Positions 36,491 through 46,404 of a stretch of 64,000 nt of DNA are shown one piece after another. Within the stretch, counting starts at the first letter, position 1; every line of letters starts with the position of its first letter. The stretch spans positions 22,180-86,179 of the forward strand of contig JAHFEW010000007.1 of assembly GCA_023248215.1 (NCBI GenBank). Reading direction: 5' to 3'. This DNA comes from Nitrospira sp. Its GTDB lineage: Bacteria; Nitrospirota; Nitrospiria; Nitrospirales; Nitrospiraceae. The notes below the pieces were generated by a model, which had not been told where the DNA came from, made no database searches, and was given only the letters and a program-made list of their open reading frames with translations. The translations under genes and the position numbers were made by a program.

Positions 36491-37690
36491 GTGAACTCGG
36501 CGTTGGACGAATATCGCGATGTGTCGCCGAAAGGCACGGTCGATTTTCTCTACCGGTTAAGCGATCTCGTGAAGGGCAAGAGTTTCCTCCATCTCAATGC
36601 GGTCCGGTACGGAGGTGGGATGTCAGAGGTCTTGCGCCGTCTAGTCCCCATGATGGTGTCCTTGGGCGTGGAGGCGCGTTGGGAGGTCCTGGCGGGCACG
36701 CAGGAGTATTTCATCGTGGTCAATCGCATGATGAACGCCTTACAGGGACGAGACGAAAAGATCACCGACGATATGTACCACACCTATTCGAGCATCATCG
36801 AGCGCAACGCCAAGGCACTGAAACTCGAGGCCGACATGGTCATGGTCCACGACCATCAACCGGCGGGCCTAGTCGATTATCGAACCAACGGCTGTTGGTT
36901 GTGGCGCTGTCATTTGGACCTTGCACAGCCTCAACGGCGGGCCTGGACCTTTCTTCGACGCTCTGTCTTGAAGTATGACGCCGCGATCTTTTCGCTTTCC
37001 GGCTTTGCCCAACGGCTGCCGATTCCCAAGTTCCTGGTCTATCCGTCCATTGATCCGTTGAGCCCGAAGAACCGTGAGATGGGGCGATCGGAAATCACCC
37101 AGATAATTGATCGGCTCGGCATTCATCGAACCAAGCCCATGCTGTTGCAGGTCGCCCGCTTCGATCGGTTTAAGGATCCTTTAGGCGCCATTCAGGCCTA
37201 TCGGCTCGTGAAAAAGCACCACGACTGCCAGCTGGTGTTAGCCGGCTCCGGTGTGATGCATGACCCGGAAGGTGAGGCGGTCCTCGCTGAACTCCGCGAG
37301 TCGGCGGGCCGCGACTCCGATATTCATGTCATCCAACTCCCTCCCGAGGCAGACCTGGAAATCAACGCGTTGCAACGGAGCGCCACAGTCGTGCTCCAAA
37401 AGTCCATCAAAGAAGGCTTCGGCCTGACAGTTTCGGAAGCCATGTGGAAAGGAAAACCCGTGGTGGGGAGCACGGCCGGGGGAATTGCCGCTCAAATCGT
37501 CGACGGGGTCACGGGGTATGTGGTCCATTCCGTGGAGGGGGCGGGGTTTCGGATGCGTCATTTGCTCAACAATCCCGGGCTGATGAACAGGATGGGAGCC
37601 ATGGCACGCGAACATGTACGGCGCAATTTCCTCATTACCAGACAACTCTGCGACTACCTCACATTGCTGAAGGTCTTGCCCGCATCCTGA
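36491..37690 (+). CDS. Trehalose synthase TreT-like glycosyltransferase (GT4)
   Basis: 399 residues. N-terminal LNAVRYGGGMSEVLRRLVPMM and WEVLAGTQEYFIVV match the TreT family, which makes trehalose from an NDP-glucose and glucose reversibly. The C-terminal GT-B domain has VARFDRFKDPLGAI, then SIKEGFGLTVSEAMWKGKPVV with the nucleotide-sugar-binding Glu, and VDGVTGYVV. GTG start. It gives the operon a second entry to trehalose beside TreS. An unrelated GT4 function cannot be excluded. Confidence 0.85.
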   Translation: MNSALDEYRDVSPKGTVDFLYRLSDLVKGKSFLHLNAVRYGGGMSEVLRRLVPMMVSLGVEARWEVLAGTQEYFIVVNRMMNALQGRDEKITDDMYHTYSSIIERNAKALKLEADMVMVHDHQPAGLVDYRTNGCWLWRCHLDLAQPQRRAWTFLRRSVLKYDAAIFSLSGFAQRLPIPKFLVYPSIDPLSPKNREMGRSEITQIIDRLGIHRTKPMLLQVARFDRFKDPLGAIQAYRLVKKHHDCQLVLAGSGVMHDPEGEAVLAELRESAGRDSDIHVIQLPPEADLEINALQRSATVVLQKSIKEGFGLTVSEAMWKGKPVVGSTAGGIAAQIVDGVTGYVVHSVEGAGFRMRHLLNNPGLMNRMGAMAREHVRRNFLITRQLCDYLTLLKVLPAS

Positions 37691-37758
37691 CGGCTCGGCT
37701 CGACCGATGAGTACGTCGGCCTCGCTGCGGCAGGACGCGAAAAAGTGAGACGGCTATC

Positions 37759-39030
37759 GTGACAAATGAGCAAACCGTGCTTGGCTCTCCCGGTATTGAG
37801 GGCGAACAGCCGACAGACACAACGGAGATCATCGTGGGCCTGCTGACCCTCAATAACGCCGCCACGATCGAATCCATCGTGAAATCCGTGCTGGAAGGCT
37901 TGCAGCAATCGTTTCCCGATATTCCCGCCCTTCTTGTAAATTGCGACGCCGGTTCACAAGACGGCACGCCGGGAATCATCGATCGGGTCGCCGCCGGCAT
38001 GGTCCCGGTCCGGATGATTCCCAATGCTGCCAGCACCTATGCGAATCTAACCAGGGAGTCCGGTTTTCCCGGGCGAGCCGAAAGTATCCGCAATCTCTGC
38101 CTCGCCGCCCAGCAACTCCAGCCGAAAGTTTGCCTGATCCTCGAGGGGCAGCTTCGCTCGCTCAGCTCTGGTTGGATCGATCAACTGGCCAGACCAGTGT
38201 ATGAGGCGGGCGAGGATTATGTAGTCCCGCTCTACCGACGTCACCGCTACGAGGGCACATTGGTCAATAACCTCCTCTACCCGTTAACACGTGCCCTGTA
38301 TGGGAAGCGCTTGCGGTATCCGAGCGGAGGCGCCTACGGCCTATCGGGAAAGTTCGCCCGCGATCTGCTCACCCGGTCGACGTGGACGGGAGCCGCGGGC
38401 AAATTCAGTGTGGACGGCTGGATGACAACCGCCGCTCTAGCCGGCGGGTATCGCGTCTGTCACGCCTTTCTCGGCACCCGGGATCAAGACACCAAGATTG
38501 GGTCAGTCGATCTGTCCATCGTCCTTGCGCAAACGGTGGGGGGAATTTTTCATTCGATGGAGGAATACGAATCCGCCTGGGAACGGACGAAGGAATCCAG
38601 CGAGGTACCGCTCTACGGTATACCCCAAACGGCCCCCGATCCCGGCCCCTTGCAAACCGGCCGCATGATAAGCGGGTTTAAACAGGGCTTGCGTGATCTC
38701 CTCCCGCTTTGGGAATTGATCCTCTCTCGGGACACATTGGGACAGATCCTCACGCTCGACATGCAGGACGCCGAGGACTTTCGTTTTCCGCCGGAACTCT
38801 GGGTTCAGACGGTCTACGATTTCGCCCTGGCCTACCACGATCAGACATTGCATCGGGAGCACATGCTGAAATCGCTGACCCCGCTCTATCTCGGGCGCAC
38901 GGCCTCCTTCGTCCTGGAAACACAGGACGGTGATGGAGCCCAGGTGGACAGGGCGGTGGAAGCACTCTGCAGGCAGTTTGAACGGTCGAAGCCCTATCTG
39001 GTCGAGCAATGGAGGTGGCGCGATGAGTGA
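37759..39030 (+). CDS. Glycosyltransferase, GT2-like (GpgS-like)
   Basis: 423 residues. Starts after a variable tail with a GT-A fold pattern: IIVGLLTLNNAATIES, LLVNCDAGSQDGT, and a region GGAYGLSGKFARDLL. Overall layout, including the later helical part, is like glucosyl-3-phosphoglycerate or mannosylglycerate-type synthases that make compatible solutes. No canonical DXD in the usual place is certain. GTG start; its end overlaps the next gene by eight bases. Solute or glycan-primer synthesis is inferred from context. Confidence 0.65.
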   Translation: MTNEQTVLGSPGIEGEQPTDTTEIIVGLLTLNNAATIESIVKSVLEGLQQSFPDIPALLVNCDAGSQDGTPGIIDRVAAGMVPVRMIPNAASTYANLTRESGFPGRAESIRNLCLAAQQLQPKVCLILEGQLRSLSSGWIDQLARPVYEAGEDYVVPLYRRHRYEGTLVNNLLYPLTRALYGKRLRYPSGGAYGLSGKFARDLLTRSTWTGAAGKFSVDGWMTTAALAGGYRVCHAFLGTRDQDTKIGSVDLSIVLAQTVGGIFHSMEEYESAWERTKESSEVPLYGIPQTAPDPGPLQTGRMISGFKQGLRDLLPLWELILSRDTLGQILTLDMQDAEDFRFPPELWVQTVYDFALAYHDQTLHREHMLKSLTPLYLGRTASFVLETQDGDGAQVDRAVEALCRQFERSKPYLVEQWRWRDE

Positions 39031-39724
39031 CCTGTGGCGCGATACAGTGGTCGCCGGATTTCGTGACACCGTCATGCAGATCGTGCTCGTGTTGCCGCGG
39101 CTCCTCGCACTGTTCACCTTTCTGGCGTTGGGGATCATGGCAGCCTGGTTCGTCAGGACGCTGACGCTGCGACTCCTTCGAACATTCGGTTTCGACCTGT
39201 TTTGTGAACGTTTGGGCGTCGCCCAGCCGCTCTCTCAGGCAGGCGTCAGGCAGCCGGTTTCGTCGGTGGTCAGCCGTATCCTGTTCTGGATCGTCTTTCT
39301 GTTGTTTACCTTTATGGGCGTCGACGCGATGAATCTGCCGGCCACAGCCAATTTGATCAGCCAGATCGTCGGCTTTCTGCCGAATGTCCTCGCCGCGTCG
39401 CTCGTGCTTTTCGTGGGCATGCTCTGCGCCAACTTCTTTGCCGAAGCCGCCCTGATTGCTGCCGTCAACGCCCAGGTCGAGGAGGCCCGCGTCGTCGCTG
39501 GTTTGGTGCGATGGGGGCTGCTGCTGTTTACGTTCGCCATGGTGCTGACTCAGTTGGGTATCGCCAAAGAGATTGTCATCGCAGCCTTCTCGATCACCTT
39601 CGGCGGCGTCGTGCTCGCGCTGGCCCTGGCGGTGGGCTTGGGAGCCCGCCATCTCATGCGCAAGGCACTGGAACGACGTTTCGGGCACCACGAACACAAA
39701 CCGGACGAGTTGTCGCATCTATGA
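39023..39724 (+). CDS. Conserved-TM-helix (mechanosensitive-channel-like) membrane protein
   Basis: 233 residues from ATG 39023, with GGAGG seven bases upstream. About five hydrophobic helices, for example LLALFTFLALGIMAAWFV and FGGVVLALALAVGLG. The repeats ILFWIVFLLFTF...LPNVLAASLVLFVGM resemble the conserved TM-helix family related to small mechanosensitive channels. It overlaps both neighbours (8 bases with the GT gene, ATGA with glgE). That coupling inside a trehalose/glycogen operon suggests an osmotic role, which is inference. Confidence 0.75.
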   Translation: MSDLWRDTVVAGFRDTVMQIVLVLPRLLALFTFLALGIMAAWFVRTLTLRLLRTFGFDLFCERLGVAQPLSQAGVRQPVSSVVSRILFWIVFLLFTFMGVDAMNLPATANLISQIVGFLPNVLAASLVLFVGMLCANFFAEAALIAAVNAQVEEARVVAGLVRWGLLLFTFAMVLTQLGIAKEIVIAAFSITFGGVVLALALAVGLGARHLMRKALERRFGHHEHKPDELSHL

Positions 39725-41796
39725 AAAAAACACGAGCAAAGGAGTCGAAGAACGATGCCGGGACTGCGCGCCACGCATCCGCGAACCGCAGCACGCCCCA
39801 GTCCCTGATTGGTGAAGGGCGCAGGAGAGTGGCGATTGAGCATGTCGAGCCGGAGATCGACGGCGGGCGTTATCCGATCAAGCGGGTAGTCGGCGACGCG
39901 ATTGTGGTCGAGGCAGACCTCTTCGCAGACGGACACGACGTCATCCGCGGAATGCTGCGCTTCCGTCATGAACAGAACTTGGACTGGCAGGAGGTTCCGC
40001 TCGAGCCGATCGATAACGACCGGTGGCGAGCGTCCTTCGATGCTACCGAACTCGGACGGTATCACTATTGCGTGACAGGCTGGGTAGATCATTTTGCGAC
40101 CTGGCAACGCGACATGCACAGGCGATTGGCGGCGCAACGGGACATCACGGTGGACATTCTGATCGGGAAGCGTCTCGTCGAGGAGGCGACGACACGGGCG
40201 TCCGGCGAGTCTGGGGAGAGGCTGAGGGCCATAGCCGCTACCGTGCAGTCCTCCCCGCCTGTACAGCAATGTCAGTTGGATCTGCTTCTCAGCCAGGAGG
40301 TTGCCGATGTGATGGCGGTTTGCGTGGATCGCCGGTGGGCCACGACCTACGACAAGGAACTCTCAGTCGTGGTTGATCGCCCAAAGGCTCGTTTCAGTGC
40401 GTGGTACGAAATGTTCCCACGCTCCTCCGCCGGCGAACCTCGGCCGCACGGGACCTTTGGGGATTGCGAAGCGCGACTGCCCTACATTGCTGACATGGGA
40501 TTTGATGTCCTGTATCTCCCTCCCATCCATCCCATCGGACAAACGCTTCGAAAAGGCAGGAACAACAACCCGGAGGGCGACCCCGACTCGGTGGGCAGTC
40601 CATGGGCCATCGGCGCGGCCGAGGGCGGCCACACCGCCATTCATGCCCATCTCGGCACCGTAGACGATTTCAAACGACTGGTCGCCGCAGCCAACCGGCG
40701 AGGGATCGAGGTCGCGATGGACCTGGCCTTTCAATGTTCTCCCGATCATCCCTACGTGAAGCAACATCCGGAATGGTTTACCAGGCGCCCCGACGGCACG
40801 ATTCAATTCGCGGAAAATCCACCCAAACAGTATCAGGACATCTTTCCGCTGAATTTCGAAAGCGATGAGTATCAGGGGTTATGGAAGGAACTCCGATCAG
40901 TAGTGGAGTACTGGATCGATCACGGCATCCGCATCTTCCGCGTCGACAACCCCCATACCAAACCTTTTCTCTTTTGGAATTGGTTGATCACCGACATCAA
41001 GAGCCGGTACCCGGATGCGATTTTTCTTGCCGAAGCTTTTACCAGACCGAAGGTGATGTACCACCTGGCCAAACTGGGCTTCACTCAGTCCTATACCTAC
41101 TTCGCCTGGCGCAATACCAAGACCGAGCTGACAGCCTATTTCACGGAACTGACCGGGACCGACGTCCGGGAGTATTTCCGGCCCAACTTATGGCCCAATA
41201 CACCCGATATTCTGACCGAGCACCTGCAACATGGAGGGCGTCCGGTCTTCATGGCCCGGCTGGCGTTGGCTGCCACGCTCGGGGCCAGCTATGGCATCTA
41301 TGGACCCGCCTTTGAACTGTATGAAGATCGCCCGCAGAAACCCGGCAGCGAGGAGTACTTGAACTCCGAGAAGTATGAGATCCAACGCTGGGATATCACG
41401 AGATCTGACAGCCTGAGAGAATTTATCGGGCTGGTCAACCGCATCCGGCGCGAGAATCCCGCCCTGCAGAGTGATGCCAGCTTGCGGTTTCACCACATCG
41501 ACAACGACCAACTGCTTGCCTACAGCAAGCAGTCACCGGACAGTTCGAACGTCATCTTGGTCGTGATCAATCTGAGCCCTCACCATATTCATTCCGGCTG
41601 GCTCAATCTGGATCTGGAGTTGCTGGGGTTGCAAGGCGATCGTCCCTTCCAGGTCCACGACCTGCTGACGAATGCTTACTACCTCTGGCAAGGCGCGAAA
41701 AATTTCGTCCAGCTCGATCCGCATTCCGTGCCGGTTCAGATTTTTGCTGTACGGCGGAACCTGAGACGAGAGCAAGACTTCGACTACTTCATGTAG
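39721..41796 (+). CDS. glgE: Alpha-1,4-glucan:maltose-1-phosphate maltosyltransferase
   Basis: 691 residues from ATG 39721 overlapping the previous stop; the longer upstream frame lies inside the membrane-protein gene. GH13_3 enzyme that adds maltose from maltose-1-phosphate to a growing alpha-1,4-glucan. An N-terminal Ig-like domain is followed by the barrel with YLPPIHPIG, MDLAFQCSPDHP, the nucleophile Asp in IRIFRVDNPHTKP and Glu in IFLAEAFTRP. Central enzyme of this operon: it takes the product of the maltokinase encoded next. Confidence 0.95.
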   Translation: MKKTRAKESKNDAGTARHASANRSTPQSLIGEGRRRVAIEHVEPEIDGGRYPIKRVVGDAIVVEADLFADGHDVIRGMLRFRHEQNLDWQEVPLEPIDNDRWRASFDATELGRYHYCVTGWVDHFATWQRDMHRRLAAQRDITVDILIGKRLVEEATTRASGESGERLRAIAATVQSSPPVQQCQLDLLLSQEVADVMAVCVDRRWATTYDKELSVVVDRPKARFSAWYEMFPRSSAGEPRPHGTFGDCEARLPYIADMGFDVLYLPPIHPIGQTLRKGRNNNPEGDPDSVGSPWAIGAAEGGHTAIHAHLGTVDDFKRLVAAANRRGIEVAMDLAFQCSPDHPYVKQHPEWFTRRPDGTIQFAENPPKQYQDIFPLNFESDEYQGLWKELRSVVEYWIDHGIRIFRVDNPHTKPFLFWNWLITDIKSRYPDAIFLAEAFTRPKVMYHLAKLGFTQSYTYFAWRNTKTELTAYFTELTGTDVREYFRPNLWPNTPDILTEHLQHGGRPVFMARLALAATLGASYGIYGPAFELYEDRPQKPGSEEYLNSEKYEIQRWDITRSDSLREFIGLVNRIRRENPALQSDASLRFHHIDNDQLLAYSKQSPDSSNVILVVINLSPHHIHSGWLNLDLELLGLQGDRPFQVHDLLTNAYYLWQGAKNFVQLDPHSVPVQIFAVRRNLRREQDFDYFM

Positions 41797-41822
41797 TCGA
41801 ACGTCATGTTCGGATAGGAGTC

Positions 41823-43526
41823 ATGATCACCATCCAGGATACCTGGGAACGGGTATTTGACGGCCCATCCCGCGAAGAAATCGAGGGCTTGCTGCCGGCG
41901 TTCCTCACGTCGTCCCGCTGGTTTGGCGGGAAGGCCAAGACCATTCGTTCGGCCCGCTTTTCGGATGTTCTGCGGGTCAACATGGATGCGGCCACGATGG
42001 TACTGGGATTCGTTGAGGTGTCCTATGGCGAAGGTGCGGTGGAAACATACACCGTGCCCATGACCGCCGCGTTCGGGCAGAAGGCCGACCGGATCAGGCG
42101 CGACCACGCCAACGCAGTCATTGGTTCCCTGAATGTGGTCGGTCCCCAGGGATGCCAAGAGGGGTTGCTGTACGACGCATTGTGGAATGAAGACTGCGCC
42201 TATTCCCTTTTGAATAGTATGGGTCGCCGCGCGCAGTTCCAGGGTCGCTCGGGCACGTTGGTTGCGTCGGCCACACCGTTATTCGACGACATACCGATCA
42301 GCCAAACCACGGCCCCCGTCTCCGTCATGAAGGCCGAGCAGAGCAACACGTCCGTGAAATTCGGCAATCGCGTCATCATGAAGCTCTATCGGCGGGCTGA
42401 ACCAGGCGTGAATCCGGAATTAGAAATCGGTCGCACCCTCACCACTCGAAGATTTCGACATTCTCCGGCCCTGGTCGGCGCGTTGGAATATACGCACGAG
42501 GGTGACGAGCCGATCACCCTGGCGCTTGCACAGACGTTTATTCCTAACCAAGGCAACGCATGGGAATACACACTGTCCGAGCTCTCCCGCTACTTCGATG
42601 GCGTCTCCCATCTAAATCCAGGACTGGCTTACCCCGACCCATCCGCGATCCGAATGCTCAACAGCCCACCGGCTAGGGCTGACCTATTTTTCGGCTATCT
42701 TGATGCGGCACACCTCTTGGGGCGTCGCACAGCTGAATTACACCTGGTACTTGGCGAGGGCAGCCGTGATCCGGCCTTTGCTCCTGAAACTTGTCCCTCG
42801 TCGTATTTGAAATCCCGCGTTAACGCCATGTGTCTCTCGGCCACTCGCGCCCTGACATTGCTGCGCGGCCGGTTGTCCATGCTCTCCGCATCGGACCAGG
42901 AACAGGGCCGACAAGTCCTGAAGCAGGAACCTGCCATCCTGGCTCGACTGGGCGGGCTGATCACGGTACCGCCGACAGCGATGCGAATCCGCTGCCACGG
43001 CGACTATCACCTCGGACAGGTCCTCTATACCGGGCACGATTTTGTGATCATCGATTATGAGGGAGAGCCCGCCCGGCCATTGGCAGAACGCCGCGCCAAA
43101 CATATCCCTGTTGTAGATCTCGCAGGAATGATTCGCTCCTTTCATTATGCAACCCATATGGCGTTGCGACAATACCATGAGATCCATCCAACCAAGCGAG
43201 AAGTGCGCGAACTGGAACCTTGGGCACACCACTGGTATCAATCCGTTCGCGCCGCCTACCTCACGGGATATCGTACCGTTGCTGGTCGGGCGTCGTTTTG
43301 TCCGCAGTCCCGGCAGGATTTCAATATCCTGTTGGACGTGCATGTGCTCGAAAAAGCCATCTATGAACTCACTTACGAACTGAATAATCGACCGGACTGG
43401 GTGGCGATTCCATTAGGCGGAATCCTTCAATCCTTCGATGCATCGGCCGCCTCCTCCGACTATGGTGATAGGGCCGATCGCGTGGAAGACGAGAATGATC
43501 CCTGTTCCTCAGAACAGCCGAGATGA
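41823..43526 (+). CDS. mak: Maltokinase (phosphotransferase, Pep2-like)
   Basis: 567 residues, stand-alone. N-terminal cap beginning with LPAFLTSSRWFGGKA, typical of maltokinases, then an aminoglycoside-phosphotransferase-like core with the catalytic loop CHGDYHLGQVL and the metal motif FVIIDYEGEP. It phosphorylates maltose with ATP to maltose-1-phosphate for GlgE. In many bacteria it is fused behind TreS; here the two are separate. Its stop is nine bases before glgB. Confidence 0.92.
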   Translation: MITIQDTWERVFDGPSREEIEGLLPAFLTSSRWFGGKAKTIRSARFSDVLRVNMDAATMVLGFVEVSYGEGAVETYTVPMTAAFGQKADRIRRDHANAVIGSLNVVGPQGCQEGLLYDALWNEDCAYSLLNSMGRRAQFQGRSGTLVASATPLFDDIPISQTTAPVSVMKAEQSNTSVKFGNRVIMKLYRRAEPGVNPELEIGRTLTTRRFRHSPALVGALEYTHEGDEPITLALAQTFIPNQGNAWEYTLSELSRYFDGVSHLNPGLAYPDPSAIRMLNSPPARADLFFGYLDAAHLLGRRTAELHLVLGEGSRDPAFAPETCPSSYLKSRVNAMCLSATRALTLLRGRLSMLSASDQEQGRQVLKQEPAILARLGGLITVPPTAMRIRCHGDYHLGQVLYTGHDFVIIDYEGEPARPLAERRAKHIPVVDLAGMIRSFHYATHMALRQYHEIHPTKREVRELEPWAHHWYQSVRAAYLTGYRTVAGRASFCPQSRQDFNILLDVHVLEKAIYELTYELNNRPDWVAIPLGGILQSFDASAASSDYGDRADRVEDENDPCSSEQPR

Positions 43527-43535
43527 GGTGAACCA

Positions 43536-45476
43536 GTGACCCAGCACCGAACCACGCAGATGCCGTTTCACTCAACCAGCAAGCTGACCGATCAAGACAT
43601 CTATCTGTTCAATGAGGGCACTCACTTCCAACTCTACGACAAACTCGGTGCACATCTCGGCCAGGTAAACGGTCAACAAGGCGCCCACTTTGCGGTATGG
43701 GCGCCAGAAGCAGAGCAAGTTTCAGTAGTCGGTACCTTCAATGACTGGCAGAACGAGACGCACTTGCTCAACGCGAGGGGATATTCCGGAATTTGGGAAG
43801 GGTTCATTCCGGAAGCCGCGAAAGGGTCTTTGTACAAATACCATATTAATTCCCGCCACTCCGGCTACCAAGTCGACAAGAGCGATCCCCTCTCCTTCTT
43901 CAATGAAATTCCCCCCAAGTCGGCGTCGATCGTCTGGGATCTCGACTACGACTGGACGGATGCCGAATGGATGCGCGAGCGCCGACGACACAATGCCTTG
44001 GAGTCACCGATCGCGATTTATGAAATGCACGTGGGATCGTGGAGACGAATCGCAGGTGAACAGAACCGATCGTTGAGCTATCGTGAGCTTGCCGCACCGC
44101 TGGCCGAATATCTACAACACATGGGGTTCACGCACGTGGAGTTCCTCCCGCTGACGGACCATCCGTTTTTTGGATCCTGGGGTTATCAGACGACTGGCTA
44201 CTTCGCGCCTTCCGGCAATTACGGCACACCACAGGATCTCATGTACCTCATCGACACCTTGCATAACCATGGAATCGGTGTGCTACTGGATTGGGTACCC
44301 TCCCACTTTCCGACCGATGAACATGGGCTGGGATTCTTCGACGGCACACATCTCTATGAACATGCCCATCCGCAGCAGGGATTCCAGCCGGACTGGAATA
44401 CGTTTGTCTTCAATTACGGGCGCAACGAGGTGCAGAGCTTTCTCATCAGCAGCGCCCTGTTCTGGCTCGACAAGTACCATTTTGATGGCCTGCGCGTGGA
44501 CGCCGTGGCCTCCATGCTGTATTTGGATTACTCCCGGAAGGAAGGTGAATGGATTCCAAACCGGTACGGTGGCCGCGAAAATCTAGAAGCCATTTCGTTT
44601 TTGAAACGATTCAATGAAGAGGTCTATCGGCACTATCCCGATGTCCAAACCATTGCCGAAGAATCCACAGCCTGGCCATTGGTGTCCCGCCCTACTTATC
44701 TCGGAGGGCTCGGATTCGGGTTGAAGTGGGATATGGGCTGGATGCATGACACGCTGGCCTACATGCAACAGGACCCCATCAACCGGAGATACCATCATCA
44801 CAACCTGACCTTTCGTATGCTTTACGCGTTTCATGAAAATTTCGTACTCCCCCTCTCACACGATGAAGTGGTCTACGGGAAAGGATCGCTGCTGGGGAAA
44901 ATGCCGGGCGACGACTGGCAGAAGTTCGCCAATCTCCGCGTGCTGTTTGGTCATATGTATACGCAGGCAGCGAAAAAACTGTTGTTCATGGGAGGCGAGT
45001 TCGGCCAGCAGGCTGAATGGGCTCACGACGGCCAGCTGCAGTGGGACAAGCTGGACCTCCCTTTGCACCGCGGGATGCAGCAATGGGTCGCCGACCTCAA
45101 TCGCACCTATCGCCAAGAACCGGCGCTCCATCAGGGAGACGTCGATCCGTCCGGCATCGAATGGATCGATTGTCACGATGTCGAATCGAGCGTGATCAGT
45201 CTGATTCGAAAAGGGCACGCGACCGGCGACATCGTGCTGGTGATTTGCAACTTCACCCCAGTCCCGCGCCCTAACTACCGCGTGGGAACGCCCCGAGGAG
45301 GTTACTGGAAAGAAATTTTGAACAGCGATGCGTCCATCTATGGGGGGCGTGGCTGGGGCAATGCCGGAGGAGTTCAAGCCACGCCCGTGCCCCTTCATGG
45401 ACGAACTCATTCGGTGACCTTGACCCTGCCCGCTCTCTCCGCGGTCTTCCTAAAGCACGTGGGCGATCAGTTGTGA
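43536..45476 (+). CDS. glgB: 1,4-alpha-glucan branching enzyme
   Basis: 646 residues. An N-terminal CBM48 ([20 protein letters not shown]) is followed by the GH13 barrel. The nucleophile Asp is in [12 protein letters not shown], the acid Glu in IAEESTAWP, and the conserved [13 protein letters not shown] is present. Creates alpha-1,6 branches in the glucan built by GlgE. It lacks the extra N1 domain of E. coli GlgB. GTG start with GAGGTG. Last gene of the eight-gene operon. Confidence 0.95.
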   Translation: MTQHRTTQMPFHSTSKLTDQDIYLFNEGTHFQLYDKLGAHLGQVNGQQGAHFAVWAPEAEQVSVVGTFNDWQNETHLLNARGYSGIWEGFIPEAAKGSLYKYHINSRHSGYQVDKSDPLSFFNEIPPKSASIVWDLDYDWTDAEWMRERRRHNALESPIAIYEMHVGSWRRIAGEQNRSLSYRELAAPLAEYLQHMGFTHVEFLPLTDHPFFGSWGYQTTGYFAPSGNYGTPQDLMYLIDTLHNHGIGVLLDWVPSHFPTDEHGLGFFDGTHLYEHAHPQQGFQPDWNTFVFNYGRNEVQSFLISSALFWLDKYHFDGLRVDAVASMLYLDYSRKEGEWIPNRYGGRENLEAISFLKRFNEEVYRHYPDVQTIAEESTAWPLVSRPTYLGGLGFGLKWDMGWMHDTLAYMQQDPINRRYHHHNLTFRMLYAFHENFVLPLSHDEVVYGKGSLLGKMPGDDWQKFANLRVLFGHMYTQAAKKLLFMGGEFGQQAEWAHDGQLQWDKLDLPLHRGMQQWVADLNRTYRQEPALHQGDVDPSGIEWIDCHDVESSVISLIRKGHATGDIVLVICNFTPVPRPNYRVGTPRGGYWKEILNSDASIYGGRGWGNAGGVQATPVPLHGRTHSVTLTLPALSAVFLKHVGDQL

Positions 45477-45492
45477 CAAGCATGTCATCTGT

Positions 45493-45537
45493 GATCAGGG
45501 CTTGTGGATACATGATCGATTCCACAGTCGCCTGATC
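45493..45537 (+). promoter_or_regulatory. Nested inverted repeats, possible activator-binding site
   Basis: TGTGGA-N12-TCCACA (45503-45526) sits inside GATCAGG (45493-45499) / CCTGATC (45531-45537). It is about 150 bases upstream of the sigma-54 promoter, a normal distance for an enhancer-binding protein. It could also be the terminator hairpin of glgB, although no T-run follows. Confidence 0.45.
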
Positions 45538-45678
45538 GCTCCGTCCCCCCGACCACAAACCGTTTTATTTCACGCCATCACCGTTCCCTTTCACGACTCC
45601 GTTAAACGATTTGAGAATGCTCATCTCTCTTTTTCAATAAATCAACGCCTTATTACCTGCACCACATGCGCGTTCACT

Positions 45679-45694
45679 TGGCATGGGCATTGCT
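45679..45694 (+). promoter_or_regulatory. Sigma-54 (-24/-12) promoter
   Basis: TGGCAT-GGGCA-TTGCT: the GG and GC dinucleotides are exactly 12 bases apart, matching the TGGCAC-N5-TTGC consensus closely. It stands about 100 bases before ATG 45792. A sigma-54-dependent activator is encoded three genes downstream, so autoregulated control of the cluster is likely. Confidence 0.65.
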
Positions 45695-45791
45695 GTACCT
45701 CTGGTCAGAAGGTCGCGTCACTCACATCACACAGACCAATAACCACCCGACCGTTGGCGTGCCAGGGATACATATCAAGAAGGAGGACAAC

Positions 45792-46283
45792 ATGAATCGA
45801 ACCATCGCCATCTATTCGACAATCGCCATTCTAGGCGGCTGGAACTTAGCCGGGCTCACACCGGCGCACGGATTTTCCAACAGCATTGAGCCCGTGATTT
45901 GGAACAGCAATCAGAAGTCGGCAGCTTGGGCGGAGGAACTGCTCGGTCAAGTAGTGACGTATCAAACAATGGCCGAGAAGAATCTGATTCCAGGAAGTTT
46001 TCAAGCCTACGTCGATCAGACGAGCAAGATCCGCGAGCTGCACCGCGCTGGGAACCGGCGTGCCACCTATGACGGCGTCAACCAGCTCATGGTCATGCTG
46101 GAAGCGCGGGTCGGCGGCATCGATGAACACAGCGCCGATGCCTTGTGGGACTTCTGCTATCGGGTGACCCCCGATGAATTCCATGCACGTGATCGGCACA
46201 TCCGCGCAAAGGGCGCCGACGAGGTGAAGAAGCATGAAGAGTTCATGCGAAATATGGACGAACGGGCGGGCATGAGTTTCTAA
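45792..46283 (+). CDS. Secreted hypothetical protein
   Basis: 163 residues from ATG 45792, preceded by a perfect AAGGAGG. Signal peptide (IAIYSTIAILGGWNLAGLTPAHG) and a mature helical domain with no known family (LMVMLEARVGGIDEHSADALWDFC, TPDEFHARDRHIRAK). Only one Cys in the mature part. First gene after the sigma-54 promoter and probably exported to the periplasm. A hairpin follows before the porin gene. Confidence 0.75.
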   Translation: MNRTIAIYSTIAILGGWNLAGLTPAHGFSNSIEPVIWNSNQKSAAWAEELLGQVVTYQTMAEKNLIPGSFQAYVDQTSKIRELHRAGNRRATYDGVNQLMVMLEARVGGIDEHSADALWDFCYRVTPDEFHARDRHIRAKGADEVKKHEEFMRNMDERAGMSF

Positions 46284-46315
46284 CAGCCGTTCGTTTCATC
46301 GAACAGTGAATCTGT

Positions 46316-46359
46316 CGGCAGGGCCGGTGGCTCCCCATCGCTGGCCGTCTGTCCTGCCG
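46316..46359 (+). promoter_or_regulatory. Intercistronic hairpin
   Basis: CGGCAGG (46316-46322) and CCTGCCG (46353-46359), with an inner GCCGG/GGCC pairing. No T-run follows, so it may be an RNA processing or stability element between the secreted-protein and porin genes. Confidence 0.35.
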
Positions 46360-46404
46360 TCCCCGAGCAGGGGAAAGGAGGATTCCCATGTTCCGTGATC
46401 GTCG

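Noticed and set aside
38750..39718. 322-codon minus-strand frame
   Set aside because: Gln/His/Arg-rich shadow over the GT and membrane-protein genes.
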